Shown here piece after piece: positions 15,579 to 23,836 of a stretch of 64,000 bases of DNA. The translations under genes were made by a program, and so were the position numbers. The notes under the pieces were generated by a model. The model searched no databases, was not told the DNA's origin, and worked only from the letters and a program-made list of their open reading frames with translations. Source of the DNA: Mesobacillus subterraneus (lineage in GTDB: Bacteria > Bacillota > Bacilli > Bacillales > Cytobacillaceae); assembly GCF_023715485.1 (NCBI RefSeq), contig NZ_JAMBOF010000001.1:1-64000 (forward strand), read 5' to 3'. The first letter of the stretch is position 1. The number at the start of each line of letters is the position of its first letter.

Positions 15579-16517
15579 ATGGAAAAAGAAAAGTTATTAA
15601 AGGTTATCGAAGCTGCAAAGCTGTACTATTTACTTGATTATAATCAAAATGATATTGCCAAGGAGCTTGGTGTATCAAGGCCGACTGTATCAAGATTCCT
15701 GCAGCTTGCAAAGCAGGAGGGCATTGTTGATATCAAAATCATGGACCCGACCGAGGATGTGGAGAATTTATCTGCCCAGCTTGAGCAAAAGTTTGGGTTG
15801 AAAAAGGCCATCGTCACGCATATTCCCCAATACGAAGACAGTGTAATCAAAACGTACCTGGGGGAGAAAGCAGCAGCCTTCCTGAATGAAGTGGTCGAAC
15901 ATGACGATATCATTGGGGTCACCTGGGGAACAACACTTTATCATGTTGCCCTTGAATTGAAGCAGAAAGCGTTGAAAAATGTTAAGGTAGTCCAATTGAA
16001 GGGCGGAGTAAGCCATTCAGAAACGAATACGTACGCTAACGAAATCCTATATTTGTTCGGTAAAGCATTCAATAGTGCACCGCACCATTTGCCGCTCCCT
16101 GCAATTGTAGACCATGTCGTCGTTAAGCAGGCCATGGAGGCGGACAGGCATATTAAAAGAATCCTCGAAATGGGTAAGCAGGCAAACATCGCTGTCTATA
16201 CGATCGGACCAATTAAATCTGAATCCCTATTGTTCCAGTTAGGTTACTTTACAGAAGAAGACCTTCAAGTAATCTATTCAAAGGCCGTCGGTGATATTTG
16301 CTCCAGGTTTTTTGATAAAGACGGAAATGTTTGCAATGAAAACCTTAACGCCAGAACACTGGGCATTGAACTAGAAGAATTAAAAAAGAAAAAGTATTCA
16401 ATCCTGGTAGCCGGCGGTGCTCAGAAAATCGAAGGTATTTATGGAGCTTTGAAAGGGAAGTATACAAACGTACTAGTAACCGATCAATTCACAGCAAAAT
16501 TCTTAGTGGATAAATAA
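15579..16517 (+). CDS. deoR: Deoxyribonucleoside regulator DeoR (SorC family)
   Basis: A 312-residue repressor. Residues 1-60 form the helix-turn-helix (YNQNDIAKELGVSRPTVSRFL) and the rest is the SorC sugar-binding domain (GVTWGTTLYHVA, VQLKGGV, VAGGAQKIEGIYGAL). In B. subtilis DeoR (313 residues) represses dra-nupC-pdp and is released by deoxyribose-5-phosphate. Here it is followed by nupC, with a DeoR-like operator between them, which strongly supports the name. The start has AAGGTGAT six bases upstream. The deoC and pdp genes of the classic operon are absent from the window. Confidence 0.92.
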   Translation: MEKEKLLKVIEAAKLYYLLDYNQNDIAKELGVSRPTVSRFLQLAKQEGIVDIKIMDPTEDVENLSAQLEQKFGLKKAIVTHIPQYEDSVIKTYLGEKAAAFLNEVVEHDDIIGVTWGTTLYHVALELKQKALKNVKVVQLKGGVSHSETNTYANEILYLFGKAFNSAPHHLPLPAIVDHVVVKQAMEADRHIKRILEMGKQANIAVYTIGPIKSESLLFQLGYFTEEDLQVIYSKAVGDICSRFFDKDGNVCNENLNARTLGIELEELKKKKYSILVAGGAQKIEGIYGALKGKYTNVLVTDQFTAKFLVDK

Positions 16518-16538
16518 CAATTTATTTTAAAAACAAGC

Positions 16539-16577
16539 AAATCCCCTATAGGTCCCCAGCCTTAAGGGTTTTTTTGT
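16539..16577 (+). terminator. Weak terminator after deoR
   Basis: CCCCT and AGGG flank a long loop and are followed by seven T. The stem is short, so some read-through into nupC is possible. Confidence 0.4.
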
Positions 16578-16684
16578 CGAAATAGTGAAAAGGGATAAAT
16601 TTCATTTTACATTTGTTCAAAAACGTATTTACAAAGGTTCTGGGATTTTGATATATTAGCTATAGAAATTACAAGTTAAACAAA

Positions 16685-16698
16685 TGTAAACGTTTTAT
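16685..16698 (+). promoter_or_regulatory. cre-like site 1 upstream of nupC
   Basis: TGTAAACGTTTTAT fits the cre consensus at 13 of 14 positions. It overlaps where the -35 of the nupC promoter should be. Confidence 0.55.
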
Positions 16699-16714
16699 TG
16701 AAATTTTTTTCAGT
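16697..16714 (+). promoter_or_regulatory. Probable DeoR operator
   Basis: The inverted repeat ATTGAA-N6-TTCAGT spans 18 bases between the -35 zone and the TATAAT at 16714-16719. It resembles the B. subtilis DeoR operator as I recall it (ATTGAA-N6-TTCAAT) with one base changed. Confidence 0.55.
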
Positions 16715-16719
16715 ATAAT

Positions 16720-16733
16720 TGTAAACGTTAACA
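16720..16733 (+). promoter_or_regulatory. cre site 2 upstream of nupC
   Basis: TGTAAACGTTAACA matches the CcpA consensus at every position and abuts the TATAAT -10 (16714-16719), covering the expected start point. Occupancy would block initiation. Confidence 0.75.
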
Positions 16734-16771
16734 CTTTTTTCAACAAATTAACAACAAGAGGTGGATCATCA

Positions 16772-17986
16772 ATGAATATTTTGTGGGGTTTAATGGGGAT
16801 TTTGGTTGTATTGGGAATTGCCTTGCTTTTCTCTAATAACCGTAAGTCAATCAATTTACGGACAATTCTTGGCGGGATGGCAATCCAGTTTATCTTCGCT
16901 TTCGCAGTTTTAAAATGGGAGACTGGAAAGCTTGCATTGAAGCAGCTGTCACTAGGTGTAAATGAAATCGTAAATTACGCAGATACCGGTGTACAATTCT
17001 TGTTCGGTGGATTATTCCAAGCTGAAAATATCGGTTTCGTCTTCGCCTTTCAAGTATTGACAGTCGTTATTTTCTTTTCTTCACTTATTTCTGTACTTTA
17101 TTACCTGGGAATCATGCAAATCGTTATTAAGTTTTTAGGTGGCGGACTTGCTAAGCTGCTTGGGACAAGCAAAGCAGAATCTTTATCCGCAGCGGCAAAT
17201 ATTTTCGTTGGTCAAACAGAGGCACCGCTTGTAGTAAAACCATATCTTGCAAAAATGACTCAGTCAGAACTTTTTGCTGTTATGGTTGGAGGATTGGCTT
17301 CTGTTGCTGGTTCTGTTTTGATTGGATATTCTTTATTGGGTGTACCTTTAGAATACTTGCTTGCAGCAAGCTTCATGGCTGCTCCTGCAGGTTTGGTTCT
17401 AGCTAAAATCATGGTACCTGAAACGGAAAAATCTGAGACATCAGATGATCTGCAAATGGAAAAAGATACTGAATCAGTTAATGTGATTGATGCTGCTGCA
17501 CGTGGAGCAAGCACTGGTCTTCAACTAGCTTTAAATATCGGTGCAATGCTCTTGGCCTTCATCGCTTTGATTGCTTTAATCAATGGTATTCTTGGCGGTA
17601 TCGGCGGTTTGTTCAATATTGAAGGATTGACTTTAGAAACAATTCTAGGCTTTGTTTTTGCACCTCTTGCTTTTGCAATCGGCGTACCGTGGGAAGAAGC
17701 GGTAAAGGCAGGCGGTTTTATCGGCCAGAAGTTAATCCTGAATGAGTTTGTTGCTTACTCATCGTTTGCACCACAAATCGATCAACTGTCAGCAAAAACT
17801 GTTGCAATCATCAGTTTCGCACTTTGCGGATTCGCTAACGTATCTTCAATGGGAATCCTGCTTGGCGGCCTTGGCAGCCTGGCTCCTAACCGACGCGGCG
17901 ACATTGCGAAACTAGGGGTTAAATCAGTTATTGCGGGTATGTTAGCATCATTATTAAGCGCTGCAATGGCCGGAATGCTTCTATAA
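16772..17986 (+). CDS. nupC: Concentrative nucleoside transporter NupC
   Basis: A 404-residue membrane protein of the CNT family, which imports nucleosides with protons or sodium. Family marks are GQTEAPLVVKPYL near residue 148 and LNEFVAYSSFAP near residue 325, plus the inverted-repeat helix-hairpin layout. It is slightly longer than B. subtilis NupC (393). AGAGGTGG precedes the ATG. Two cre boxes and a DeoR-type operator lie directly upstream, indicating induction by deoxyribonucleosides and repression by preferred sugars. A strong terminator follows, so it is not co-transcribed with other catabolic genes. Confidence 0.95.
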   Translation: MNILWGLMGILVVLGIALLFSNNRKSINLRTILGGMAIQFIFAFAVLKWETGKLALKQLSLGVNEIVNYADTGVQFLFGGLFQAENIGFVFAFQVLTVVIFFSSLISVLYYLGIMQIVIKFLGGGLAKLLGTSKAESLSAAANIFVGQTEAPLVVKPYLAKMTQSELFAVMVGGLASVAGSVLIGYSLLGVPLEYLLAASFMAAPAGLVLAKIMVPETEKSETSDDLQMEKDTESVNVIDAAARGASTGLQLALNIGAMLLAFIALIALINGILGGIGGLFNIEGLTLETILGFVFAPLAFAIGVPWEEAVKAGGFIGQKLILNEFVAYSSFAPQIDQLSAKTVAIISFALCGFANVSSMGILLGGLGSLAPNRRGDIAKLGVKSVIAGMLASLLSAAMAGMLL

Positions 17987-17996
17987 GTTAAGGAAT

Positions 17997-18028
17997 AAGG
18001 AGAGGGACATTAGTCCTTCTCCTTTTTT
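17997..18028 (+). terminator. Intrinsic terminator after nupC
   Basis: AAGGAGAGGGAC, loop ATTA, GTCCTTCTCCTT, a 12-bp stem with one wobble, followed by T residues. Confidence 0.9.
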
Positions 18029-18296
18029 GCGTATAATTTAATTGAAGATTTTTTATTTTCCAACAACAGTCACATTTGTTTGAAATACCATAAAAATACT
18101 TTCGACATGATTATAGGAGAATCGAAAGAGTCCTCCAAAAAATCATAAGTACTTTCCCGTTTACTTTATAAGACGCGCTCATTATGTCAAATGCTGCGAT
18201 AAAGGGCGAACGATTCTGATTTTAGCCGCTGGATTGTTTTGTTAAAATGAGAAAACGTTGTTCAATAACACTAAAACCAGCATAGGAGCGGATCAG

Positions 18297-18416
18297 ATGG
18301 AGCAAAAAACCATTGAAAAGAAGATCGAAAAGCAAGTGCTTTCCTACATAGATGAAAGGGAAGAATGTGAGCAGGAAGAGCTATATTACAAGCTATGGGA
18401 AGATGACCGTAATTAA
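18297..18416 (+). CDS. Small acidic protein of 39 residues
   Basis: The frame reads MEQKTIEKKIEKQVLSYIDE then REECEQEELYYKLWEDDRN. ATAGGAG lies eight bases before the ATG, and an extended -10 (TGTTAAAAT, 18240-18248) lies about 50 bases upstream. It is hydrophilic, helical and has one cysteine. The gene stands alone between nupC and glgC without a clear terminator. No family is recognised; the ribosome site and codon choice make translation likely. Confidence 0.55.
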   Translation: MEQKTIEKKIEKQVLSYIDEREECEQEELYYKLWEDDRN

Positions 18417-18505
18417 TTTACGTTATTGGTTTTTCAAAAATCTTCACGCTGAAGATAAAACCTTAACGAAACTATATTAATACCTACATGTTTGAGGAGG
18501 CAGCT

Positions 18506-19681
18506 ATGACAAAGAAACAATGTATTGCCATGCTTTTAGCGGGTGGAAGGGGATCGCGGCTAGGGGAGTTAACACAGTATATTGCCAAGCCGGCGGTTCC
18601 ATATGGCGGGAAATATCGGATCGTTGATTTTACATTAAGCAATTGCCGCAATTCGGGTATTGATACAGTTGGAATCCTGACTCAATATCATCCTCATGTT
18701 TTGCAAAATTACATCGGGGACGGCAAGCATTGGGATTTGGACCATAAAAATGGCGGTGTAACGCTCTTGCCTCCGTATCAATGCGAACTTGGGGAGCGCT
18801 GGTACGAAGGTACTGCACATGCGATTTTTCAAAATATGAGATACATTGATAGCTGCGATCCAGAATATGTGCTGGTTATTTCCGGCGATCATATTTATAA
18901 AATGGATTACAAGATAATGCTAGACCAGCATATAGCTACAGGAGCAGATGCAACGATTTCAGTGATAAACGTACCGTGGAGCGAGGCAAACAGATTTGGG
19001 ATCATGAATGTGGAGGATGGCACAAAAAGGATTATTGAGTTTGAGGAGAAGCCGAGAACACCAAAATCCAACCTTGCCTCAATGGGTATTTATATATTCA
19101 ACTGGCGAGAATTAAAAAGGTATTTGGAGAAAGAAGAAAAAAATATCCACTCCTCAAAGGATTTTGGCAAGGACATCATCCCTGCGATGCTAGAAGAGGG
19201 CCGGAAACTTTTCGCTTACCATTTTAACGGATATTGGAAGGATGTCGGGACAATTCAAAGCTATTGGGAAGCAAATATGGACCTGCTTTCAACGGAGACG
19301 AACCCAATCCTCCAGCATCCGGATTGGCCGGTATACACGGCAGATTCTCTGCAGCCTCCCATGTATCTGGACGAAGGTGGAGAGCTTCAACAATCACTGG
19401 TAAGCGAGGGCTGTGCGATTAATGGCCGGGTAGAAAACTCGGTGTTATTTTATGGGGTAAAGGTAGGCAAAGGAGCTGTTATCAAAGATTCTGTGATTTT
19501 GCCAAATACAGTGATAGAAGATAATGCTTTAATCAACAGAGCTGTTATCGGAAGCGACACGGTCGTTGAGCATGGGGTAAAAATTGGTACAGCGCATTCT
19601 TTTGGCGAAATCACTTTGATTGGTGATAACAAAAGAATTCATAAAGATATTGAAACAAAAATTAAGCTGAACGCAATTTAA
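18506..19681 (+). CDS. glgC: Glucose-1-phosphate adenylyltransferase GlgC
   Basis: A 391-residue ADP-glucose pyrophosphorylase, which makes ADP-glucose from ATP and glucose-1-phosphate for glycogen synthesis. It has the nucleotide loop [11 protein letters not shown] with the activator/substrate lysine in [16 protein letters not shown], the metal site SGDHIYKMD, the sugar-phosphate motif FEEKP and a left-handed beta-helix C-terminus with hexapeptides ([12 protein letters not shown]). It is a little longer than B. subtilis GlgC (380). GAGGAGG precedes the ATG at 18506. No glgD, glgA, glgP or glgB follows, unlike the usual operon. Confidence 0.93.
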   Translation: MTKKQCIAMLLAGGRGSRLGELTQYIAKPAVPYGGKYRIVDFTLSNCRNSGIDTVGILTQYHPHVLQNYIGDGKHWDLDHKNGGVTLLPPYQCELGERWYEGTAHAIFQNMRYIDSCDPEYVLVISGDHIYKMDYKIMLDQHIATGADATISVINVPWSEANRFGIMNVEDGTKRIIEFEEKPRTPKSNLASMGIYIFNWRELKRYLEKEEKNIHSSKDFGKDIIPAMLEEGRKLFAYHFNGYWKDVGTIQSYWEANMDLLSTETNPILQHPDWPVYTADSLQPPMYLDEGGELQQSLVSEGCAINGRVENSVLFYGVKVGKGAVIKDSVILPNTVIEDNALINRAVIGSDTVVEHGVKIGTAHSFGEITLIGDNKRIHKDIETKIKLNAI

Positions 19682-19683
19682 CT

Positions 19684-19722
19684 TTAAGGCACTCTGCCAA
19701 AGCAGGGTGCCATTTATTTTTT
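19684..19722 (+). terminator. Intrinsic terminator after glgC
   Basis: GGCACTCTGCC, loop AAAG, a pairing CAGGGTGCC, then ATTTATTTTTT. Confidence 0.85.
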
Positions 19723-19884
19723 CATTTGTAAGTTATAATAAAAGAAGGCTGTTTTCGTATATCGAAGACTTTCCCATATACATAAGCTATTTTCGAGTTT
19801 TTCCTGAACCAAGAAAGCGTTAGAAAGTGTGTAAAAGGATACGAAAAGAACTTATAAGAAATCTTTGTGAAGGCCGTGATTTTG

Positions 19885-20640
19885 ATGTGTTTAATTTTAT
19901 TAGCTTACAAAGCCCATCCAAAATATAAGCTGATTGTTGCCGCAAATCGTGATGAAGCATATGGCCGAGCGACTGCGCCTGCAGACTTTTGGGAGGATGA
20001 ACCTGGACTGCTTGCGGGGCGGGACCTGGAAAAAATGGGGACATGGATGGGAGTGACACGTTCGGGGAGGTTTGCAGCACTGACCAATTACCGTAATCCG
20101 AGTGAAATTACAGCTGGCAAACGGACACGAGGAGAGCTAGTTGCAGACTTTTTAAAAGGGATAGACCATCCACATACATACCTGAAAAAAAAGAGCGAGA
20201 CACGCGCAGAATACCCGGGATACAATCTTTTGGCTGGGAATCTTGATGAGCTGTTCTACTATTCCAATGTAGGTGATACCTTGAAGAAGGTCGAGCCAGG
20301 CATTCACGGAGTCAGCAATCATTTACTGAACACAAATTGGCCCAAGGTAGAGCATGGAAAAGAAGGACTTGCCAGGGTCATAGCGGAGGATCAAAAAACG
20401 ATGGTGGACCAGTTATTTTTCCATATGGAAAATGTGGACCCAGCTCCGGACCACTTGCTGCCATCAACTGGAGTCAGCCTTGAATGGGAGAGGTTATTGT
20501 CACCGATGTTTATCAAGAGTGAGGGGTATGGGACGAGAAGTTCGACTGTCATCCTCATGAATGATAAGGAGATCTTCTTCAAGGAACGGGTTTACGCTGG
20601 TGAAAAAAGGGCTGACAAGGAATTTTTAATAAGTTTGTAA
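19885..20640 (+). CDS. NRDE (TANGO2) family protein
   Basis: A 251-residue protein of the NRDE family, named for the N-R-D-E motif seen here as AANRDEAYGR near residue 22. The conserved N-terminus MCLILLA places a cysteine at position 2, as in N-terminal-nucleophile hydrolases. TANGO2 relatives have been tied to heme or lipid handling in animals; the bacterial role is unknown. The ATG at 19885 gives the family N-terminus; AAGG lies about 11 bases before it. In-frame GTG codons further upstream would mask Cys2 and are not preferred. Confidence 0.88.
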   Translation: MCLILLAYKAHPKYKLIVAANRDEAYGRATAPADFWEDEPGLLAGRDLEKMGTWMGVTRSGRFAALTNYRNPSEITAGKRTRGELVADFLKGIDHPHTYLKKKSETRAEYPGYNLLAGNLDELFYYSNVGDTLKKVEPGIHGVSNHLLNTNWPKVEHGKEGLARVIAEDQKTMVDQLFFHMENVDPAPDHLLPSTGVSLEWERLLSPMFIKSEGYGTRSSTVILMNDKEIFFKERVYAGEKRADKEFLISL

Positions 20641-20647
20641 ATCTATA

Positions 20648-20674
20648 AAAGACAACCCGTTAAAGGTTGTCTTT
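20648..20674 (+). terminator. Bidirectional terminator, NRDE gene / nitronate monooxygenase
   Basis: AAAGACAACC, loop CGTTAAA, GGTTGTCTTT between convergent genes. Confidence 0.8.
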
Positions 20675-20682
20675 AAAAGTTT

Positions 20683-21651
20683 TTAAGCCAATCTTTGATT
20701 GCTGGCTGCTTTATATTCCGCTGTTAAATTATCAATAATCTTCTGGACTGGCAATATCTCTTTGATTTCACTTACTCTTGCACCTGCAAACACCAATCCA
20801 TTTTCAACATCACCGGCAACAGAGGTAAGAAGAGAGTCGAGTGTGCAAAAGCGGTAAGAGCAATTTTTCAGGCAGTCCCTGCACTTCTTGATCCTAAGTT
20901 TATCCGAAGTGGTTATTAACTCGGTAAACTTATTGGCAATTGCCCTGCCATGCAGACCAACTGTTGTTTTGACCAGCAAGGTATCTTCAGCAGTTGCCTG
21001 AACATATTTTTCTTTAAATGATAAAGGAGCATCACACTCTTCACTGGCAACAAATCGTGTTCCCATCTGGACCCCTGATGCACCCATTGAGATCGCCTTT
21101 GCTATATCCTCGCCAGTCATGATTCCCCCAGCAGCTATGACAGGGATCGAGACAGAGTCAACGATTTCAGGCAGGATATCGAAAAGGGGCTTGTCAGTCC
21201 CCAGGTGCCCGCCCGCTTCGAAGCCTTCAACAACAACTGCCGCGGCACCGAGGCGTTCAGAGATCTTAGCCAATTTAGCCGAAGAAACAATGGAAATGAC
21301 CGGTATCCCGGCTTGCTTTCCCCAGGAATACATATCCCGTGAAATCCCTGCGCCAGAAATAATGAAATCTACTTTTTCCTCCAATGCCGTCTTCATTTTC
21401 TCGGCAAAATCATTCATAGCGAACAAGACATTTACCCCAATGTAGCCATTACCGTTAATCATCTTCCTAGCTATTCTGATATGGGAACGCAGCTCTTCTA
21501 CAGAGATTCCAGTACCAGAAATTATCCCTATACCACCTGCGTTTGCTACAGCAGAAGATAATTTGCTGAGTGAAATTCCTACGCCCATTCCTCCTTGCAT
21601 GATTGGAACCTTTGGAACCATATGACCAATTTTCAGCTGAGGAAACACCAT
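20683..21651 (-). CDS. Nitronate monooxygenase family flavoprotein
   Basis: A 322-residue TIM-barrel FMN enzyme of the nitronate monooxygenase/2-nitropropane dioxygenase family, close to FabK-type enoyl reductases. Visible motifs are PIMQGGMGVGISLSKL at the N-terminus, EGFEAGGHLG and VIAAGGIMTGEDIAKAI with MGASGVQMGTRF, which bind FMN phosphate. A cysteine cluster near the C-terminus (KKCRDCLKNCSYRFC) recalls a subset of anaerobe-type members. The start at 21651 follows AAAGGGG; an upstream in-frame extension is discarded. Nitronate oxidation or a related quinone or enoyl reduction is possible. Confidence 0.87.
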   Translation of the reverse strand: MVFPQLKIGHMVPKVPIMQGGMGVGISLSKLSSAVANAGGIGIISGTGISVEELRSHIRIARKMINGNGYIGVNVLFAMNDFAEKMKTALEEKVDFIISGAGISRDMYSWGKQAGIPVISIVSSAKLAKISERLGAAAVVVEGFEAGGHLGTDKPLFDILPEIVDSVSIPVIAAGGIMTGEDIAKAISMGASGVQMGTRFVASEECDAPLSFKEKYVQATAEDTLLVKTTVGLHGRAIANKFTELITTSDKLRIKKCRDCLKNCSYRFCTLDSLLTSVAGDVENGLVFAGARVSEIKEILPVQKIIDNLTAEYKAASNQRLA

Positions 21652-21771
21652 ATTATAACCCCTTTCGATTGTTATTCGATTGAAGTGTAACATGAGTGCT
21701 AAATAAAAGATGTGATTTTTAGCACCAAGTAATAAAAGTAGGTATAATAATTTGGTGCGTATGCTGAACAA

Positions 21772-21806
21772 CAAAAAAGAACGCAGAGTTGAGCTCCACG
21801 TTCTTT
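21772..21806 (-). terminator. Intrinsic terminator of the aldo/keto reductase gene
   Basis: On the minus strand AAAGAACG..CGTTCTTTTTTG with an inner GAG/CTC pair. Confidence 0.85.
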
Positions 21807-21816
21807 AGATTATTAA

Positions 21817-22647
21817 TTAAAAATCAAAATTGTCAGGGTCTGGACCGACACGTTCGTTCTTGTTTAAGCTGTTCAAACCATCCATATCTTCAGCAGAAAG
21901 TTCGAAATCAAAGATATCCGCATTTTCGATGATGCGATGCTCTTTAATGGATTTCGGGATTGTTACTACTCCGTTTTGCAGATCCCAGCGCAGGATGACC
22001 TGTGCTGGCGATTTCTTATGCTTTTCGGCAATCTCAACGATTGTAGGCTCGGAAAGAAGCTCGCCCTGCTTCAAAGGTGACCAAGCTTCCATCTGGATGC
22101 CTTCTGCCTTGCAGAACTCCAGAAGTTCTGTCTGGGCAAGATGCGGGTGGTATTCCACCTGGTTGACCATAGGCTTGATTTCGGCATCAGTCATTAGATC
22201 CTTTAGATGATGAACATGGAAGTTGCTGACGCCGATAGCGCGAACGCGTCCATCCTTATAAAGTTTTTCGAGTGCTTTCCATGTTTCTTTGTACTTTCCT
22301 GCCACTGGCCAGTGGATCAGATAAAGATCAAGGTAATCAAGTCTAAGTTTTTCCAGGCTGGTTTCGAATGCCTGGAGAGTGGACTCATAACCTTGATCAG
22401 AGTTCCATACCTTTGTCGTGATGAATAATTCTTCACGAGGAACGTCTGCTTCCTTAAGAGCCTGTCCGACGCCATCTTCATTCTTATAAACGGCTGCGGT
22501 ATCGATGCTCTTGTAGCCATTCTTAATCGCTGCCTTTACAGACTCAACAACTTCTGAACCTTCCTTAACCTTGAACACCCCAAGGCCAAACCAAGGCATT
22601 TTGACGCCATTATGTAATGTAGTAGTATCCTGTAGACTATTTGGCAT
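21817..22647 (-). CDS. yvgN: Aldo/keto reductase (glyoxal/methylglyoxal reductase, YvgN type)
   Basis: A 276-residue NADPH-dependent reductase, the same length as B. subtilis YvgN, with near-identical motifs. The catalytic tetrad can be placed as Asp in SIDTAAVY, Tyr in the same segment, Lys in FITTKVWNSDQGYEST and His in LYLIHWPVAG. The C-terminal GPDPDNFDF is typical. It detoxifies dicarbonyls such as methylglyoxal. A paralogue lies at 55090-55917. It is a single gene with its own terminator. Confidence 0.92.
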   Translation of the reverse strand: MPNSLQDTTTLHNGVKMPWFGLGVFKVKEGSEVVESVKAAIKNGYKSIDTAAVYKNEDGVGQALKEADVPREELFITTKVWNSDQGYESTLQAFETSLEKLRLDYLDLYLIHWPVAGKYKETWKALEKLYKDGRVRAIGVSNFHVHHLKDLMTDAEIKPMVNQVEYHPHLAQTELLEFCKAEGIQMEAWSPLKQGELLSEPTIVEIAEKHKKSPAQVILRWDLQNGVVTIPKSIKEHRIIENADIFDFELSAEDMDGLNSLNKNERVGPDPDNFDF

Positions 22648-22774
22648 ACTGAATCCTCCCTTATGTTTTACTGCTTTAATATTTTCTCATAATTCTTCCG
22701 TGAGACAAAGAAATTGGTTTGTTAATACAAATTTTACAGTTCTAAAACTGATTGAGGATTGAAGGGATTTCTCT

Positions 22775-22956
22775 GCCGGCCGATGAAATCAAAGAACAAC
22801 TTCATCGGCCGGCCCTCCGTGGCACACGATTTGCTAGTCCCGCCAGCCCCAGGACGTAGCGTTTTAATCCGGGCAGCGCTTGTCAGGGCTGACCAAGGCG
22901 CTTGCACTTTCCTTACAAGATAAGAAATCAGTTCGAGAAATGTCCCGCTCCAGCGC
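22775..22956 (+). repeat. Intergenic repeat cluster A with long hairpin
   Basis: The stretch opens with a perfect 13-bp inverted repeat (GCCGGCCGATGAA at 22775-22787 against 22801-22813) around ATCAAAGAACAAC and continues with CAGCGCTTGTCAGGGCTGA and GCTCCAGCGCCTAG. Closely related words recur at 56840-57145 (AAGTCAAAGAACGACTTCA, CAGCGCTTGTCGGGGCTGA, GCTCCAGCGCCTAG). It is a dispersed non-coding repeat of a kind common in Bacillus intergenic regions. It extends a little beyond 22956 into the 3' end of the adjacent membrane-protein gene. Confidence 0.7.
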
Positions 22957-23628
22957 CTAGCCCCTTGAGTCGCTTGCGCTTTTCTTATCAAGGAACGCTT
23001 TTGTGGCCCAAAGCGAAATAAGGAGGACTAGCTCAAATCCATTGGTTGCTGCTTCGCTTTTTAACGGAAGGGGCACAGCGCTCCCAATGCCCATGACGAG
23101 AACTCCTATTGCCATCCATTTCCACTTCAGCTTCTTCCACAATATGAGACCGGCGAGAAGCATGACAATTGATACGCCAATGATCATAATCGGCGGATCT
23201 TTTGAAACAGCAGGCTCATAGCTCAGTACTCCATATTTTTGCGCGGGCTCGATGGCAATGCCTACTGTGTTTTGGAGCATCTCTGTAATAATCATTGCAA
23301 CAGTAAGCAAATTAGCTGAAATGAAAGCGACTCTGCCCTTTAACCAATTGATACCTGTCTCGCTTACTGATGCCAACGAAAACAAAATCAGAGCAGGTGT
23401 GACTAAAGCGTGAATCCAGTACCGCATAAGATTCAGTCCCCTAAGAAAACTCCCTTCCCCTATGATGCTTCCCAGTGCCAGTACACTGTTGTCATACACT
23501 AAGCCGAATGTAACAAGCATCAGAATATTTTTAAGCGTAAAAAATCCTATGCGCGTGGACAATTTCATTCCCAAAAGGAATAAAAACAAATAGGAGAGGG
23601 AATATAAAGCGTAGATAAAAGGGTCCAT
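22957..23628 (-). CDS. Seven-helix membrane protein, unknown
   Basis: A 223-residue, very hydrophobic protein with about seven predicted membrane segments (for example IYALYSLSYLFLFLLG, LMLVTFGLVYDNSVLALG, GRVAFISANLLTVAMIITEM and IGVSIVMLLAGLILW). No catalytic motif is recognised. AGGAGG lies ten bases before the ATG at 23628. The final residues KKSASDSRG and the stop codon are translated from the repeat element (GCGCAAGCGACTCAAGG on this strand), so the native C-terminus has probably been replaced. Function unknown. Confidence 0.75.
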   Translation of the reverse strand: MDPFIYALYSLSYLFLFLLGMKLSTRIGFFTLKNILMLVTFGLVYDNSVLALGSIIGEGSFLRGLNLMRYWIHALVTPALILFSLASVSETGINWLKGRVAFISANLLTVAMIITEMLQNTVGIAIEPAQKYGVLSYEPAVSKDPPIMIIGVSIVMLLAGLILWKKLKWKWMAIGVLVMGIGSAVPLPLKSEAATNGFELVLLISLWATKAFLDKKSASDSRG

Positions 23629-23836
23629 ACAAAATTGTCCTCCTGACTTGATCTCTATATACAATTGTTCCCTCGCTTCAAGATCAAAAACATGTGTCTA
23701 TGTTTTTAACATTTTCATTATTGATATCAAATAAATTGTATTCTTAAAAATTATAGATAGTTTTATAAGCCTTCATCATATATGATGAGAAATGTAAGCA
23801 TATACAGCCATATTTTGACGAAGAACAGGAGAAATT

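Noticed and set aside
22734-22991. Minus-strand frame of 85 codons in repeat cluster A
   Set aside because: It consists of repeat modules and overlaps the 3' end of the membrane-protein gene; no ribosome site.
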